Notes: generated from the letters alone by a model not told the origin. Shown: positions 42,734 to 53,506, counted from the stretch's first letter. The stretch is DNA of 64,000 nt from Phaeovulum molybdatiresistens (GCF_023544865.1 NZ_JAMJFX010000005.1:62001-126000), one strand, 5' to 3'. Made by a program: numbers and translations.

Positions 42734-44464
42734 ATGGCGCGGCACCTCATCACATCGGCGATTCCCTACATCAACGGCATCAAGCATCTGGGCAACCTTG
42801 TGGGGTCGCAGCTGCCCGCCGATCTGTTCGCCCGCTATCAGCGCGCGCGCGGGCATGAGGTGATGTTCATCTGCGCCACCGACGAACATGGCACGCCCGC
42901 CGAACTGGCCGCCGCCAAGGCCGGCAAGCCCGTGGCCGAATACTGCGCCGAAATGCACGATGTGCAGGCCGAAATCGCGCGCGGCTTCCGGCTGTCTTTC
43001 GATCACTTCGGCCGGTCGTCTTCGTCGCGCAACCACGAACTGACGCAATATTTCGCCAAGACGCTGGGCGAACAGGGCCTGATCGAGGAAGTCACCGAAT
43101 CCCAAGTGTTTTCCGTCGATGACAACCGCTTTCTGCCCGACCGCTATATCGAGGGCACCTGCCCCAACTGCGGCTATGAAAAGGCCCGCGGGGATCAGTG
43201 CGAAAACTGCACCAAGCAGCTGGACCCGACCGATCTGATCAATCCGCGTTCGGCGATTTCCGGATCGACCCGGCTTGAGGTGCGCGAAACCAAGCACCTT
43301 TACCTGAAACAGCGCAGCCTGAAGGGCGATCTGGAGGCCTGGATCGACAGCAAGACCGACTGGCCGGTGCTGACCACCTCGATCGCGAAGAAATGGCTGA
43401 ACGATGGCGACGGCCTGCAAGACCGCGGCATCACCCGCGATCTGGAATGGGGCGTTCCCGCCCAGTTTCCGGGCGCGCCCTGGTCGGGGATGGAGGGCAA
43501 GGTCTTCTACGTCTGGTTCGACGCGCCGATCGAATATCTGGCCGCCACCGCCGAATGGGCAGACAAGAACGGTCTGGGCGACGAGGCCTGGCAGCGCTGG
43601 TGGCGCACCGATGCGGGCGCGGGCGACGTGACCTATACCGAGTTCATGGGCAAGGACAACGTGCCCTTCCACACCCTGTCCTTCCCCGCCACGATCATCG
43701 GCGCCAACCGCGCCGACGGGGCGCAGTGGAAGCTGGTCGACTACATCAAGTCCTTCAACTACCTGAACTATGACGGCGGCCAGTTTTCCACCAGCCAGGG
43801 CCGCGGCGTGTTCATGGATCAGGCCCTGTCGATCCTGCCCGCCGATTACTGGCGCTGGTGGCTTCTGTCCCACGCGCCGGAAAGCAGCGACAGCGAATTC
43901 ACCTGGGAAAACTTCCAGGTGGCGGTCAACAAGGACCTCGCCGACGTTCTGGGCAACTTCGTCAGCCGCATCACCAAGTTCTGCCGCTCAAAATACGGCG
44001 AAGCGCTGCCCGAAGGCGGCGTGATGGGCGACCGGGAACAGGCGCTGGTCGCCGAATTGACCACGCGCATCCGTGCCTATGAAGCGCATATGGAGGCGAT
44101 GGAAGTCCGCAAATCCGCGGCCGAGCTGCGCGCCATCTGGGTGGCGGGCAACGAATACCTGCAATCGGCCGCACCCTGGACCGTGTTCAAGACCGATCCG
44201 GCGCAGGCCGCGGTGCAGACGCGGTTGGCGCTGAACCTGATCCGCATCTATGCCGTGCTGTCCGAACCCTTCATCCCCGATGCCGCCGCCACGATGCTGG
44301 CCGCGCTGAAGACCGACGATCGCAGCTGGCCCGTGGACGTGCCCGCGGCGCTGGCCGCCTTGCCTGCGGGCCACACCTTCGAAACACCCGAGGTCCTGTT
44401 CCGCAAGATCGCGGATGAAGAACGGGAAGAATGGCAGCAGCGCTTCGCCGGGGTGCGCAGCTAG
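42734..44464 (+). CDS. metG: methionyl-tRNA synthetase
   Basis: A 576-residue class I synthetase that charges tRNA-Met. The HIGH box is HLGN in [18 protein letters not shown], a four-cysteine zinc knuckle is in [17 protein letters not shown] (residues about 145-162), and the KMSKS-equivalent is [10 protein letters not shown], the variant loop found in this MetRS branch. There is no C-terminal EMAP/dimerisation domain. A GGTAGG ribosome site precedes the ATG. Confidence 0.96.
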   Translation: MARHLITSAIPYINGIKHLGNLVGSQLPADLFARYQRARGHEVMFICATDEHGTPAELAAAKAGKPVAEYCAEMHDVQAEIARGFRLSFDHFGRSSSSRNHELTQYFAKTLGEQGLIEEVTESQVFSVDDNRFLPDRYIEGTCPNCGYEKARGDQCENCTKQLDPTDLINPRSAISGSTRLEVRETKHLYLKQRSLKGDLEAWIDSKTDWPVLTTSIAKKWLNDGDGLQDRGITRDLEWGVPAQFPGAPWSGMEGKVFYVWFDAPIEYLAATAEWADKNGLGDEAWQRWWRTDAGAGDVTYTEFMGKDNVPFHTLSFPATIIGANRADGAQWKLVDYIKSFNYLNYDGGQFSTSQGRGVFMDQALSILPADYWRWWLLSHAPESSDSEFTWENFQVAVNKDLADVLGNFVSRITKFCRSKYGEALPEGGVMGDREQALVAELTTRIRAYEAHMEAMEVRKSAAELRAIWVAGNEYLQSAAPWTVFKTDPAQAAVQTRLALNLIRIYAVLSEPFIPDAAATMLAALKTDDRSWPVDVPAALAALPAGHTFETPEVLFRKIADEEREEWQQRFAGVRS

Positions 44465-44543
44465 ACCTGCGCGCCGGGCTGCGACGGCGCGACGCTTGTC
44501 GCCGCGCGCGCCGGGGCCTATCTGGGGGGTGAAAGGATCCGCC

Positions 44544-44951
44544 ATGACCGCCCCTCCGCCCCGTTTCGAGATCACCGAAGACCAGATCGAGGCCGTCGTT
44601 ACCGCCTTTTACGCCCGTGTGCGCAGCCATCACCTGCTGGGTCCGGTCTTTGCCGCCCATGTCACCGACTGGCCCGCGCATGAGGCCCGGATCGCCCGGT
44701 TCTGGAAAGGCGCGATCCTGTTCATGCCCGGCTATGACGGCAGCCCGATGATGGCACACCGCCGCGCGGGCGATGTGCAGGGGGGCCATTTCCCGGTCTG
44801 GCTGGGCCTGTTCGATGATACGCTGCGGCGGGAACTTGACCCGCTGGCGGCCGCCAGCTGGTCAGCGCTGGCCCATCGCATCGGCAAGGGCCTACGTCTG
44901 GGCGTCGAGGATATGGGCCGCACGCCCGGTGCCGCCCCGGTCCTGCGTTAG
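44544..44951 (+). CDS. group III truncated haemoglobin
   Basis: A 135-residue protein matching the bacterial group III (trHbP) globins: FEITEDQIEAVVTAFYARVR, LLGPVFAAHV, a central FWKGAILFMPGYDG, and HFPVWLGLFDDTL containing the proximal-helix histidine. Such globins bind O2 or NO and are linked to respiration or nitrosative stress in microaerobes. The ATG at 44544 begins the globin fold; the open frame upstream is not used. It is convergent with the YcjF-like gene 5 bp away. Confidence 0.87.
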   Translation: MTAPPPRFEITEDQIEAVVTAFYARVRSHHLLGPVFAAHVTDWPAHEARIARFWKGAILFMPGYDGSPMMAHRRAGDVQGGHFPVWLGLFDDTLRRELDPLAAASWSALAHRIGKGLRLGVEDMGRTPGAAPVLR

Positions 44952-44956
44952 GCCCG

Positions 44957-45967
44957 TCATTCCGCCTTTGCCTTCGGGAACAACCCCGTCAGCGCCCGGC
45001 TGATCAGGTTCGTCACCCGCGGTTTCTCCAGCGCGGCAAAGGGCATCGGGCGGCACACCTCAAGCGCGGCGATGCCGACGCGGGCGGTCAGCGCGCCATT
45101 CACCACGCCCTCGCCGAAGCGACGTGAAATCTTGGACAACAGGCCGCCGCCCGCCAAGGTTTCGATAAGGTCATCGCCCGCCGCGACCGCGCCCGTGGCC
45201 ACCAGATGTGTCAGCACCGTGCGCGCCAGCCGCCAGCTGCCAAAGCTGCCTGCCCGCCCGCCGTAGATTTCTGCGATCCGCCGGATCATTCGCAGGTTTG
45301 CCGCCAGCGCGGCAAAGACATCGGCCAGCGCCAGCGGCACCAACGCGGTGACCGTGGCCACCGTGCGCGCCGCGGCCTCAACCTCCAGCCGGGCGGCGGC
45401 ATCCAGCGGACCCATCAGTTCGCGCTCGGCGCTGTGCAAAAGGGTGTCGGCATCGACGGCCTCGGCGGCGCGCTCGGCCAACCGCGCGCGCGACCAATCC
45501 AGTTCCGGGCGCGCGGCATAAAGCGCAGACAGGTCCGCCACCACACGGCGCGCCTGCGCCAGATCGCCCGCCACCGTCGCCGCCGAAACCGCGCGATGCA
45601 GCCGGTCCAGCCGCCGAAGCCGGGCAAAGGCCGCCAATTCCCGTCCCGCCAGCAGCACCGCCGCCAGCAGGAAGGCCCCGATCAGAACCGTCCCGACCCA
45701 GCCCAGCACCGGGTTCGCCACAAACAGACCAACCACGAAATTCCACGCCGCGACCGAGGCGACAAAGGCCAACAAAGCCCCCGCCGCGCGCCAGAAAAAC
45801 CGCGTGATACGCGATGCCGGGCGCGCCGCCAGCCGCGCTGCGATCTGCATCGCCCGCCCTTCGGGGCGCGGGTCGTGCAAGGGCGGCTCATCCAGGGGGG
45901 GCGCTTCGGCGGGGCTGGGCGGGGGGGTGTCCAGCTCTATCAGGACGGGGGCGGTCTTGTCGGTCAT
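44957..45967 (-). CDS. YcjF/TIGR01620 family inner-membrane protein (DUF697-type)
   Basis: A 336-residue membrane protein: a proline-rich acidic N-terminus (ELDTPPPSPAEAPPLDEPPL), two hydrophobic helices (FFWRAAGALLAFVASVAAW and LGWVGTVLIGAFLLAAVLLA, about residues 58-115), then a long helical soluble domain ending with a DUF697-like part. It is the regular partner of YcjX, whose gene precedes it with an ATGA overlap. The function is unknown; in enterobacteria the pair belongs to a stress-associated operon. Confidence 0.86.
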   Translation of the reverse strand: MTDKTAPVLIELDTPPPSPAEAPPLDEPPLHDPRPEGRAMQIAARLAARPASRITRFFWRAAGALLAFVASVAAWNFVVGLFVANPVLGWVGTVLIGAFLLAAVLLAGRELAAFARLRRLDRLHRAVSAATVAGDLAQARRVVADLSALYAARPELDWSRARLAERAAEAVDADTLLHSAERELMGPLDAAARLEVEAAARTVATVTALVPLALADVFAALAANLRMIRRIAEIYGGRAGSFGSWRLARTVLTHLVATGAVAAGDDLIETLAGGGLLSKISRRFGEGVVNGALTARVGIAALEVCRPMPFAALEKPRVTNLISRALTGLFPKAKAE

Positions 45968-47373
45968 AATCTGTCCCCGATCAGGAATTCGGCGGCCCGG
46001 TCCAGCCGGATATGCGGCGGCCCCTCGCCGGGTTTCAGCTGCAGCCGCGCGGGGGCAAAAGACATGATCGCGTAATCCGCATCCAGCCAGCGGTCTGCGC
46101 CCGCCCGCGCGGGCGCCAGAAGCTGCGCCGGATCGGCGGGCAGTTCGCCGGGGTAGAAGGCGGCCTGACGCCCATCCAGCAGCGTGCCGCGCACCGCATC
46201 CAGGCTGCGGCCCTGATGGGGCAGGGTTTCCTCGGTCGTGGCGCGCAGGGCCGCGATTGACATCGCCATCGTGCGCGCGCCGGCGAAATCGGCACGATCC
46301 TTTGCCTCGCGCAACAACGCGCTGGTGATCGCGGTCAGCCGGGCATGCTGGGCATGATGCAGATGATCGGCCTTGGTGGCCGCGAACAGGATGCGTTCCA
46401 CCCGGCGCCCGCCCAGAAGGCTTGTCAGCCAGCCCGCAGTTCCGGGGCGAAAGGCCCGCAGCACCCCGGCCATGGAACGACGCAGATCCTCCAGCGCGGC
46501 GGGACCGGCATGGATCGCCCCCAGCACATCGACCAGCACGATCTGCCGGTCGATCCGCGCGAAATGATCGCGAAAGAAGGGGCGCACGACCTGGGCCTTG
46601 TAGGCTGCGAACCTGCGGCCCATCTCGCGGCCCAGCGATCCGCGCGGGCTTTCGCCGGGCGGCAGGGGCGCAAAGGTCAGAACCGGCGATCCGGCCAGTT
46701 CACCGGGCAACAAGAAGCGGCCGGGCGAGCAATCCGAATATCCCGCCGCGCGCGCCGCCTGAAGATGGGCGGCAAAGGCATCGGCCAGCGCACGGGCGAC
46801 GGTTTCATCATGCGCCGCGGCGCGATCAACCCCGGCCAGCTGCGCCAGAAACGCCTCGGCCCCCGGACGCCCCGCCATGCGCGCCAGCAGATCGGCGGAC
46901 CAGTCGTCATAGGACCGATCCATCAGCGACAGATCCAACAGCCATTCGCCGGGGTAATCGACGATATCCAGATGCACCGTCCGTGCCCCGCGCAGATTGC
47001 CCATCATGCCCGAGGGCTGCACCCGGAACGACACGCGCAGTTCGGAAACCGCGCGGGTGCCCTCGGGCCAGTGCGGGTCGGGGCCGGTCAGCGCGGCAAG
47101 ATGGGATTCAAAATCGAACCGGGGCACCGTGTCATCGGGCTGGGGCTGCAGATAGGCGGCCCGGATCGCCCCATTGGCCGCCGCCGTCAGCGCCGGCATC
47201 CGCCCCCGGTCCAACAGATTGGCGACCAAAGATGTGATGAAGACGGTCTTGCCCGCCCGCGACAGGCCGGTGACGCCCAGCCGGATGACCGGCTCGAACA
47301 GGGCCTCGGACACGGTGGCGCCAAGCCCCTCGATCCCGCGCGCCAGCCCGTCTGCAATATCGCCTATGCCCAA
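45964..47373 (-). CDS. YcjX family P-loop protein (DUF463)
   Basis: A 469-residue P-loop protein. The nucleotide site is [20 protein letters not shown] (G-x-x-x-x-G-K-T, about residue 38), followed by [16 protein letters not shown] and [16 protein letters not shown] Walker B segments and [10 protein letters not shown], as in YcjX-like GTPases. The chosen start is TTG 47373 ([13 protein letters not shown]), which gives a length matching E. coli YcjX (465); ATG 47469 and a further upstream frame to 47535 exist but add a low-complexity head. It overlaps the YcjF-like gene by 4 bases and is divergent from truA. Confidence 0.85.
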   Translation of the reverse strand: MGIGDIADGLARGIEGLGATVSEALFEPVIRLGVTGLSRAGKTVFITSLVANLLDRGRMPALTAAANGAIRAAYLQPQPDDTVPRFDFESHLAALTGPDPHWPEGTRAVSELRVSFRVQPSGMMGNLRGARTVHLDIVDYPGEWLLDLSLMDRSYDDWSADLLARMAGRPGAEAFLAQLAGVDRAAAHDETVARALADAFAAHLQAARAAGYSDCSPGRFLLPGELAGSPVLTFAPLPPGESPRGSLGREMGRRFAAYKAQVVRPFFRDHFARIDRQIVLVDVLGAIHAGPAALEDLRRSMAGVLRAFRPGTAGWLTSLLGGRRVERILFAATKADHLHHAQHARLTAITSALLREAKDRADFAGARTMAMSIAALRATTEETLPHQGRSLDAVRGTLLDGRQAAFYPGELPADPAQLLAPARAGADRWLDADYAIMSFAPARLQLKPGEGPPHIRLDRAAEFLIGDRL

Positions 47374-47519
47374 GGTATCCGCCTTTGCTGCCCGTGACCC
47401 AAGATAAGCGGCCCGCGACGCCGGGAAAAGGGCCCGTTTGGCCGTGGGCCCGCCCGAAGCCCCGGCCATCGCGTCACGGGGGATTGCAGCCGGGCACGCG
47501 CCCGCGCTATGGGCGGGGC

Positions 47520-48299
47520 ATGCCAAGATATGCATTCAAGATCGAATATGACGGGGCCCCCTTTGCCGGCTGGCAGCGCCAAGCCGTGCAGCCTTCGGTT
47601 CAGGGCGCGGTTGAGGCCGCGCTTGCCCGGCTGGAACCCGGGCCCCATACCATCGCCGCCGCCGGGCGCACGGATGCGGGAGTGCATGCCACCGCGCAGG
47701 TGGCCCATGCCGATCTGACGCGGGACTGGGATCCGTTTCGCCTGTCCGAGGCGCTGAATTATCACCTTAAGCCCGCGCCCGTGGCGATCCTGGCCTGCGC
47801 CCGGGTCGAGGATGACTTTCACGCCCGGTTTTCCGCGACGGAACGGCGCTATCTGTTCCGGCTGGTGCAACGCCGCGCGCCCGTCACCCATGACCGCGGG
47901 CTGGTCTGGCAGGTCCTGAACCCGCTGTCCGCCGAGGCGATGCGCGCAGGCGCCGCCCATCTGGTGGGCCACCACGATTTCACCACCTTCCGGTCGTCGA
48001 TCTGTCAGGCAGCCTCGCCGTTGAAGACGCTGGACGAAATCCGCATCGAGGAGCGGGACATCCCCCACGGACGCGAGTTCCGCTTTCACCTGCGGGCGCG
48101 GTCGTTCCTGCACAATCAGGTGCGCTCGATCGTGGGCACGCTGGAACGCGTGGGCGCCGGGGCCTGGGCACCCGAAGATGTGAAAACCGCGCTGAACGCC
48201 CGCGACCGGGCTGCCTGCGGGCCGGTCTGCCCGCCGCAGGGGCTTTATCTGTGCGGTGTGGGCTATCCGGACGATCCCTTTGCCACACCCGGCGCCTAA
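47520..48299 (+). CDS. truA: tRNA pseudouridine(38-40) synthase
   Basis: A 259-residue pseudouridine synthase that modifies U38-U40 in the anticodon arm of many tRNAs. The catalytic aspartate is in [17 protein letters not shown] (about residue 50). The N-terminal [18 protein letters not shown] and the C-terminal [20 protein letters not shown] are typical TruA motifs. The IS element at 48310 inserted just after its stop, leaving the gene intact. Confidence 0.95.
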   Translation: MPRYAFKIEYDGAPFAGWQRQAVQPSVQGAVEAALARLEPGPHTIAAAGRTDAGVHATAQVAHADLTRDWDPFRLSEALNYHLKPAPVAILACARVEDDFHARFSATERRYLFRLVQRRAPVTHDRGLVWQVLNPLSAEAMRAGAAHLVGHHDFTTFRSSICQAASPLKTLDEIRIEERDIPHGREFRFHLRARSFLHNQVRSIVGTLERVGAGAWAPEDVKTALNARDRAACGPVCPPQGLYLCGVGYPDDPFATPGA

Positions 48300-48421
48300 G
48301 GCGTTCGATCTGAACAATCCTGAAGCCCCTGATTTCATTTAAGAAGTTAGCAGTTTTTCTGGCCTTGGCCTGCAGAGCTTTGTATGATGTGGTGCGAAAC
48401 CCTGCAATTTCGGTTCTGCGC

Positions 48422-49810
48422 ATGAAGCATCGCCCGCGCCCCCCGGAACAGGATGATCTGCTGCGGCCGCGATTGGTCGACATGATCGACCCGCGGCACG
48501 AACTGGTGAAGCTGGCGGCGCTAATCGACTGGGAGGTGTTCGAGCGCGAGTGGGCGGGGTTCTTTCCGTCCCACAAGGGGCGGCCTGCGACGGAACCGCG
48601 GCTGGTGGCGGGACTGCTCTATCTCCAGCACGCCTACCGGCTGTCCGACGAAGCGGTGGTCGCCCGCTGGGTCGAGAACCCATACTACCAGCATTTCACG
48701 GGGGAGACGTTCGTCGGGAAAACAGTCCCCCGGACTGTTTTCTGATCCTCCTCACTCCAGCACCGGCTGCCGATCGATCCCTCGTCTCTGACCCGTTGGC
48801 GCAAGCGCATCGGCGAAGAGGACGTGGAGTGGATGCTGACCCAAACGATCCATGCCGGTCAGAAGTCCGGTGTGATCGGCGCGGGCAGCGCCAAGCGTGT
48901 CGCCGTCGATACGACTGTCATGGAAAAGAACATCGCCCATCCAACGGACGCCCGCCTCTACGAGCGGGCGCGGGAACAGCTGGTGGAGCTGGCGCAAGAG
49001 GCTGGGGTGGATCTACGGCAAAGCTATGCCCGCCTTGCCCCGCGACTGACGCTGCAGGTGAGCCGTTACGCCCATGCCAAGCAATTCAAGCGCATGCGCA
49101 AGGCATTGAAAAAGCTCAAGGGCTATACCGGCCGGGTGATGCGCGATCTGCGCCGCCACCTCGATGACATCCCCGAAGGCGGTCTGCGGGATCGGGTCAT
49201 CGCCAAACTCGCTCTGGTCTCGCAGCTCCTGCATCAGCAGCCCAAGGGCAGCGACAAAATCTACGCCCTGCATGAGCCCGAGGTCGACTGCATCTCCAAG
49301 GGCAAAGCCCGGGTGCGCTATGAGTTCGGCTGCAAGGTCAGCGTGGCGACAACCCTGGACGAGGGCTTCGTGGTCGGCATGCGCAGCTTTCCGAGCAATC
49401 CATACGACGGTCACACCCTCAAGGAAACGCTGGGTCAGGTCGAGGTCCTCACCGACCAGCGCCCCGATCTTGCTGTCGTAGATCGTGGCTACAGGGGGCA
49501 CGATGAAGACAAGACCCGCGTCCCGATCAGCGGCAGCCGCCGCGGCTTGACGCCCAAGCTGATTGCCGACATCCGACGCCGCAGCGCAATCGAGGCTGAA
49601 ATCGGCCACATGAAAACCGACGGCCGCCTGTCACGATGCCCGCTGAAAGGCACGATCGGCGATGCGCTCTTTGCCGTCCTCTACGCCTGCGGCCACAACA
49701 TCCGCAAGATCCTGGCACACCTCAGGGCTTGGCTTGCCAGGATGATTGCTGCCCTGTGGGCTGCTCAACAAATGCGAAACGTCCGGTGTCAGGCAGTTAC
49801 AACGGCCTGA
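48422..49810 (+). pseudogene. IS5-family transposase, interrupted by an in-frame stop
   Basis: Two parts in the same frame. The N-terminal part (MKHRPRPPEQDD... YYQHFTGETF) carries the IS5 family head; the C-terminal part (from RLPIDPSSLTRWRKRIGEED) carries the DDE core, with VAVDTTVMEK, AVVDRGYRG and a glutamate in EAEIGHMKTDGRLSR. Between them, at 48713-48757, is an extra segment containing TGA at 48743-48745. Because the extra segment is a multiple of three, readthrough would restore one protein of about 460 residues. The distal part has its own GTG at 48824, but a separate product would lack the N-terminal DNA-binding region. Confidence 0.85.
48713..48757. repeat. REP-like palindromic insert inside the transposase
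   Basis: An extra segment of about 42-45 bp that begins GTCGG and holds a perfect 11-bp inverted repeat GAAAACAGTCC / GGACTGTTTTC with loop CCC (48718-48742), followed by TGATCCTCCTCACTC. Transposase homologues, as I recall them, run directly from GETF to FQHRLPIDP, so this segment is an addition. Confidence 0.65.
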
Positions 49811-49858
49811 GCCCTTTGTTCAGGATGAACTAAGGCGATGGCGGGGCGGCGGCGGCTT

Positions 49859-51754
49859 TCAACCTGTCGGCCACCTGCTCCGGAGGGGCGCTGGCAGGCT
49901 GGCTCTGGGCACGTAATCGGGCACGGCGCGGGCCAGTGCGGCCAGAACCGCGCCTTCGTCGCCGGTATCGATCGCCTCGCGCAGATCGCGCAAGGCCGCG
50001 GCCATTTCCAGTTCCGACAGGTGATCTTCGCGCACGCGGATGATCTTGGGGTGCGCCGTGGTCTGGGCCCCTTTACGCACCATCAGCTCTTCATGCAGCT
50101 TTTCGCCCGGGCGCAGGCCGGTGGTCACAATCTCGATATCACCATCGGGATTGGCCGCATCGCGCACACTGTAACCTGCCGCCTCGATCAATTGGCGCGC
50201 CAGATCGCGGATGAAGACCGGCTTGCCCATGTCCAGCACAAAGACCTCGCCGCCTTCGGCGAAGGAACCGGCCAGAAGCACCAGGCGCGCAGCCTCCATG
50301 ATGGTCATGAAATAGCGCGTCACCCCTTCGTCGGTCAGGGTGACCGGGCCGCCGCGGGCGATCTGTTCCTGAAACAGCGGGATCACCGAACCCGAAGATC
50401 CCAGCACATTGCCGAACCGCACGATGGAAAAGATCGTGCCGCGCGACCGCTGCGCCAGATCCTGCACGATCAGTTCAGCCAGCCGTTTCGACGCGCCCAT
50501 CACGTTGCCCGGTCGCACCGCCTTGTCGGAGGACACCAGAACGAACCGGCGCACCCCGGCATCGCGCGCCTTCTGCGCCAGGACCGCGGTGCCAAGCACG
50601 TTGTTGGCCAGCCCCGCCCTGGGGTTCGCCTCGACCAGGGGGACATGTTTGTAGGCGGCGGCATGCAGCACGACCTGCACCTTGTGGGCGCGCAGAACGC
50701 CGTCCACCAGCAGCGGATCGGCAATTGAACCCAGCACCGGCACGATCTCGACCCCGGCCTGTTCGGCCAGAACGCGCATCTCGGCCTCAGCATTGTAAAG
50801 CGCCAGTTCCGACAGTTCCAGCAGCACCAGACGCACCGGGCGACAGCGGATGATCTGGCGGCACAGCTCCAGCCCGATCGACCCCCCCGCCCCCGAAATC
50901 AGCACCGAGGCACCGCGGTATTCGCCACAGCCCATGTCGATCAGATCATGCAGCGGATCGCGCGCCAGCAGCGCCGACGGCCCCGCCGGCAACAGCTTGT
51001 CCACCAGCGCCTCACCGCCGACCAGCTGGGCAAAGGCGGGCAGGGTCTGCACCTCAAGGCCCAGGCTTTCCAGCTTTTTCGACAAATAGGTCTGCTTGTG
51101 TTTCGACAGCGACGGCATCGCAAGGATCACGCGGTTCAGCTTGTACAGATCCTTCACCCGTTCGGCATGCACCCCGGCGTGAACCGGCAGGCCACAGACG
51201 TTCAACCCGCGCAGGGTCGCGTTGTCATCTAGGAAGGCATAGGCAACGATGTCGGGCTTGGACTTCAGCGCCGATGCCAGCGCCATGCCGGTGCGCCCGG
51301 CGCCATAAATCGCCACCCGTGTCACCGCGCGCGACCGGCGATAGATCGACAACAGCACCTGCAAAAGCGCCAGGCGCGTGCCCGAGAACAGGGCAAAATA
51401 AACCAGCGCAAAGATGACATGAAGCGCCATCGGAAACGGCTTGCCCCCCAGCGCCCCAAGCGCCGCTGAACACAGCCCCAAGGCCGCCGCCAGCAAGCCC
51501 GAGCGCAGCACCATTCCGATGTGATAATCCTTCAGCCGCACCTTTCGCAGGCCAAGCACCTGCGTCAGCGCCAGCGCCGCCAGCATCAGCAGCGGCATGA
51601 ACAGCCAGTTGGCCATCAGCCGCGACACGGGAAAGACCGTCGAATACTGCAGCGCAAGCGCCAGCAGCAGCGCCACAGGCACCAGGCTGAGGTCAAGGAC
51701 CAACAGGATCGCATTCTTCTGAACGCGATTAAGGGATATCACTGTCTTTATCAT
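49859..51754 (-). CDS. FlaA1/CapD-type nucleoside-diphosphate sugar epimerase/dehydratase
   Basis: A 631-residue membrane-anchored polysaccharide enzyme. The N-terminus has four membrane helices (residues about 13-115), then a CoA-binding-like Rossmann domain (RVAIYGAGRTGMALASALK), then the SDR catalytic domain with VLISGAGGSIGLELCRQII (about residue 300) and SSDKAVRPGNVMGASKRLAE. Such enzymes (PglF, WbpM, CapD) make UDP-sugar precursors for capsule, O-antigen or glycans. Start 51754 is chosen at the first membrane helix; the open frame upstream is basic non-homologous sequence. It is the last gene of a three-gene operon; the IS ends 35 bp beyond its stop. Confidence 0.9.
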   Translation of the reverse strand: MIKTVISLNRVQKNAILLVLDLSLVPVALLLALALQYSTVFPVSRLMANWLFMPLLMLAALALTQVLGLRKVRLKDYHIGMVLRSGLLAAALGLCSAALGALGGKPFPMALHVIFALVYFALFSGTRLALLQVLLSIYRRSRAVTRVAIYGAGRTGMALASALKSKPDIVAYAFLDDNATLRGLNVCGLPVHAGVHAERVKDLYKLNRVILAMPSLSKHKQTYLSKKLESLGLEVQTLPAFAQLVGGEALVDKLLPAGPSALLARDPLHDLIDMGCGEYRGASVLISGAGGSIGLELCRQIIRCRPVRLVLLELSELALYNAEAEMRVLAEQAGVEIVPVLGSIADPLLVDGVLRAHKVQVVLHAAAYKHVPLVEANPRAGLANNVLGTAVLAQKARDAGVRRFVLVSSDKAVRPGNVMGASKRLAELIVQDLAQRSRGTIFSIVRFGNVLGSSGSVIPLFQEQIARGGPVTLTDEGVTRYFMTIMEAARLVLLAGSFAEGGEVFVLDMGKPVFIRDLARQLIEAAGYSVRDAANPDGDIEIVTTGLRPGEKLHEELMVRKGAQTTAHPKIIRVREDHLSELEMAAALRDLREAIDTGDEGAVLAALARAVPDYVPRASLPAPLRSRWPTG

Positions 51755-51867
51755 GCCCGTCCGGCGCACCGCTGTGACCTGGCTGGAATATGGTCCGTCA
51801 TTGTTCGCAAAAGGTTTACATAAAAGGTGGCGAGAACAAAAGAATGTTCTCAACCGGGCAGCGAAAC

Positions 51868-52473
51868 TTAGCGCAGCACACGCGCCACGGTGCGGCCGAT
51901 CAACACAAGGTCGAAGCAGATCGATCGGTGGTTCTGGTAGATCAGGTCCAGCCGTGCCTTCGCCGGAATGCAGCGCCGGCAATAGGCCGCATCGGTTTCC
52001 TGCGCGGTGGCGCAGGCCGCCAGGATGCGTTCCTCATGCCGGTGATAGACCAGCGAGGCCAGCCCGGTCACGCCGGGACGGCTTTGCAGCACCTGGGCAT
52101 AAAGCGCGGGAAACCGCTCGACATATTGGCGCAGGGGCGGGCGCGGGCCAACAAAGCTCATGTCCCCTTTCAGGATGTTCCAGATCTGGGGCAGCTCATC
52201 CAGCCGATAGCGGCGCAGAAGCCGGCCCGTCCGCGTGACCCGCGCCGATTTGTCCCCGCCGGACACGCCCGCATCGGCGGCAACCGTGGTCATCGTGCGG
52301 AACTTCCACAACAGGAACGGTTCCCCCGGCGCCTTCATGCGTTCGGCCAGGTAAAAGACCGGGCGCCCATCGGCCAGCAGGATCCACAGGCCCACCGCCG
52401 CGACAACCGGCGCCAGAACCGGCAGCAGCAGCAGGGCAAACACAAGATCAAAGGCGCGTTTGGCGGGGGTCAT
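51868..52473 (-). CDS. bacterial sugar transferase (undecaprenyl-phosphate sugar phosphotransferase)
   Basis: A 201-residue initiating phosphoglycosyl transferase that places the first sugar phosphate on undecaprenyl phosphate. An N-terminal reentrant membrane helix (DLVFALLLLPVLAPVVAAVG) is followed by FLLWKFRTM and RLDELPQIWNILKGDMSFVG with PRP, the family signature. It is the monotopic small type lacking the N-terminal membrane bundle of WbaP. It overlaps the epimerase gene upstream by 4 bp, and the FlaA1-like gene follows after 113 bp. Confidence 0.93.
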   Translation of the reverse strand: MTPAKRAFDLVFALLLLPVLAPVVAAVGLWILLADGRPVFYLAERMKAPGEPFLLWKFRTMTTVAADAGVSGGDKSARVTRTGRLLRRYRLDELPQIWNILKGDMSFVGPRPPLRQYVERFPALYAQVLQSRPGVTGLASLVYHRHEERILAACATAQETDAAYCRRCIPAKARLDLIYQNHRSICFDLVLIGRTVARVLR

Positions 52474-53381
52474 CGGGGGGCCTGCATCGGGGGCAGCGTG
52501 GCAAGATCGGCCACGATCGCGGCGGCTTGCGCCGGGGTTTCGGGGATCAGGTCAAGCGCCAGGGCGCGCGCCACATCCAGCGTCACCTCGGGGATGGCCC
52601 CGGCGGGGGCGGGGCGCCGGGCCCAAGTCGCACCCGCCGCGCGCAGCAGCGCATCCATGCCGACCGCGCCGGGCAGCGCCAGGTTGATCCGCCCCGGCAC
52701 CGCGATCCCCCCCGCCAGCAGCCGCACCAACCGCGCCAACGCCTCGGCCAGCGCCTGCGGGCCGATATAGCTGCGCCGGGGCGCGCGGCCATCGGGAAAG
52801 ATGTCCAGAACGCGTCCTTCGGCGGGCGCGGGCCTGCCCAGCAGGGCATCGGCGCCCGCGACATTGCCGATGCGCAGCTGCACGATGGCCGGGCCCCGAT
52901 CCGCGGGCGCCAGCGCCTCAAGCGCCTCTTCGGCGGCAAGCTTGGCCTGGCCATAGGGGGCAGCGGGCTGGGTGGGGCCATCCTCGGACAAGCGGCCCGC
53001 CTGCGCGCCATAGACCGCCGCCGACGACGCCTGCAGCAGGGGCACGCCCGCCACGGCCGCCGCCGCGGCCGCCGCCAGCGCAAGGCGACGGTTGTCGGCA
53101 AGCTGATCGGCCGTCCCGCTGACCACCCCGGCAAGGTTGAGCACGACATCCGCCGCCGCCGCCGCACGGGCAAAGGCCGCGGGCGCGGTCAGCGGGTCAA
53201 ACAGGATATCGCCGCCCTGCCCCTCGGCCCGGGCCTGCCAGACGGGGTGCAGCGCGCGCAAGGCCCCCGCCCCCCCGGGCGCCATCCAGGCCCGGCGCAA
53301 CAGCCTGCCCAGACGCCCCGTCCCCCCCACGACCAGAAGGCGCGGGACAGTCGGGGCCGGAATGGGCGCGGGGATCGGCAT
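52470..53381 (-). CDS. NAD-dependent epimerase/dehydratase family protein
   Basis: A 303-residue extended-SDR protein: LLVVGGTGRLGRLLRRAW at the start (G-x-x-G-x-x-G), ASSAAVYGAQAG, and a Y-x-x-x-K-type PYGQAKLAAEEAL. It probably modifies a nucleotide-linked sugar for the polysaccharide made with the next two genes. Start 53381 leaves a proline-rich leader (PIPAPIPAPTVP); ATG 53420 is also possible and neither has a good ribosome site. It overlaps the sugar transferase gene by ATGA. Confidence 0.8.
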   Translation of the reverse strand: MPIPAPIPAPTVPRLLVVGGTGRLGRLLRRAWMAPGGAGALRALHPVWQARAEGQGGDILFDPLTAPAAFARAAAAADVVLNLAGVVSGTADQLADNRRLALAAAAAAAVAGVPLLQASSAAVYGAQAGRLSEDGPTQPAAPYGQAKLAAEEALEALAPADRGPAIVQLRIGNVAGADALLGRPAPAEGRVLDIFPDGRAPRRSYIGPQALAEALARLVRLLAGGIAVPGRINLALPGAVGMDALLRAAGATWARRPAPAGAIPEVTLDVARALALDLIPETPAQAAAIVADLATLPPMQAPR

Positions 53382-53506
53382 GGATACGGTCGGTTTGTTG
53401 CAATAGGCCAGCCTTATCATCGCCCGGCACCGCGCGCCACTGCACAAGGCCCTTTCGCCCGCACGCGCCCCGGCCTAGTCTGTCGCCACATTCGATGGAG
53501 GCCCCG

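Larger units (their letters stand above)
48310..49823 (+). mobile_element. IS5-family insertion sequence, decayed
   Basis: A transposase-bearing element of about 1.5 kb between truA and the polysaccharide genes. Short terminal inverted repeats CTGAACAA / TTGTTCAG mark the proposed ends, and a 3-bp GAT on both sides is a possible target duplication. The transposase is interrupted by a palindromic insert with a stop codon, so this copy is probably inactive without a helper. Ends are inferred from weak repeats. Confidence 0.7.

Noticed and set aside
41825..43873. 682-codon open frame antisense to the SDR and metG genes
   Set aside because: It covers strongly conserved sense genes and shows no family motif or ribosome site.
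48824..49810. Independent functional transposase from GTG 48824
   Set aside because: It lacks the conserved N-terminal region, which is present in the same frame just upstream of the stop-bearing insert; an interrupted gene explains it better.
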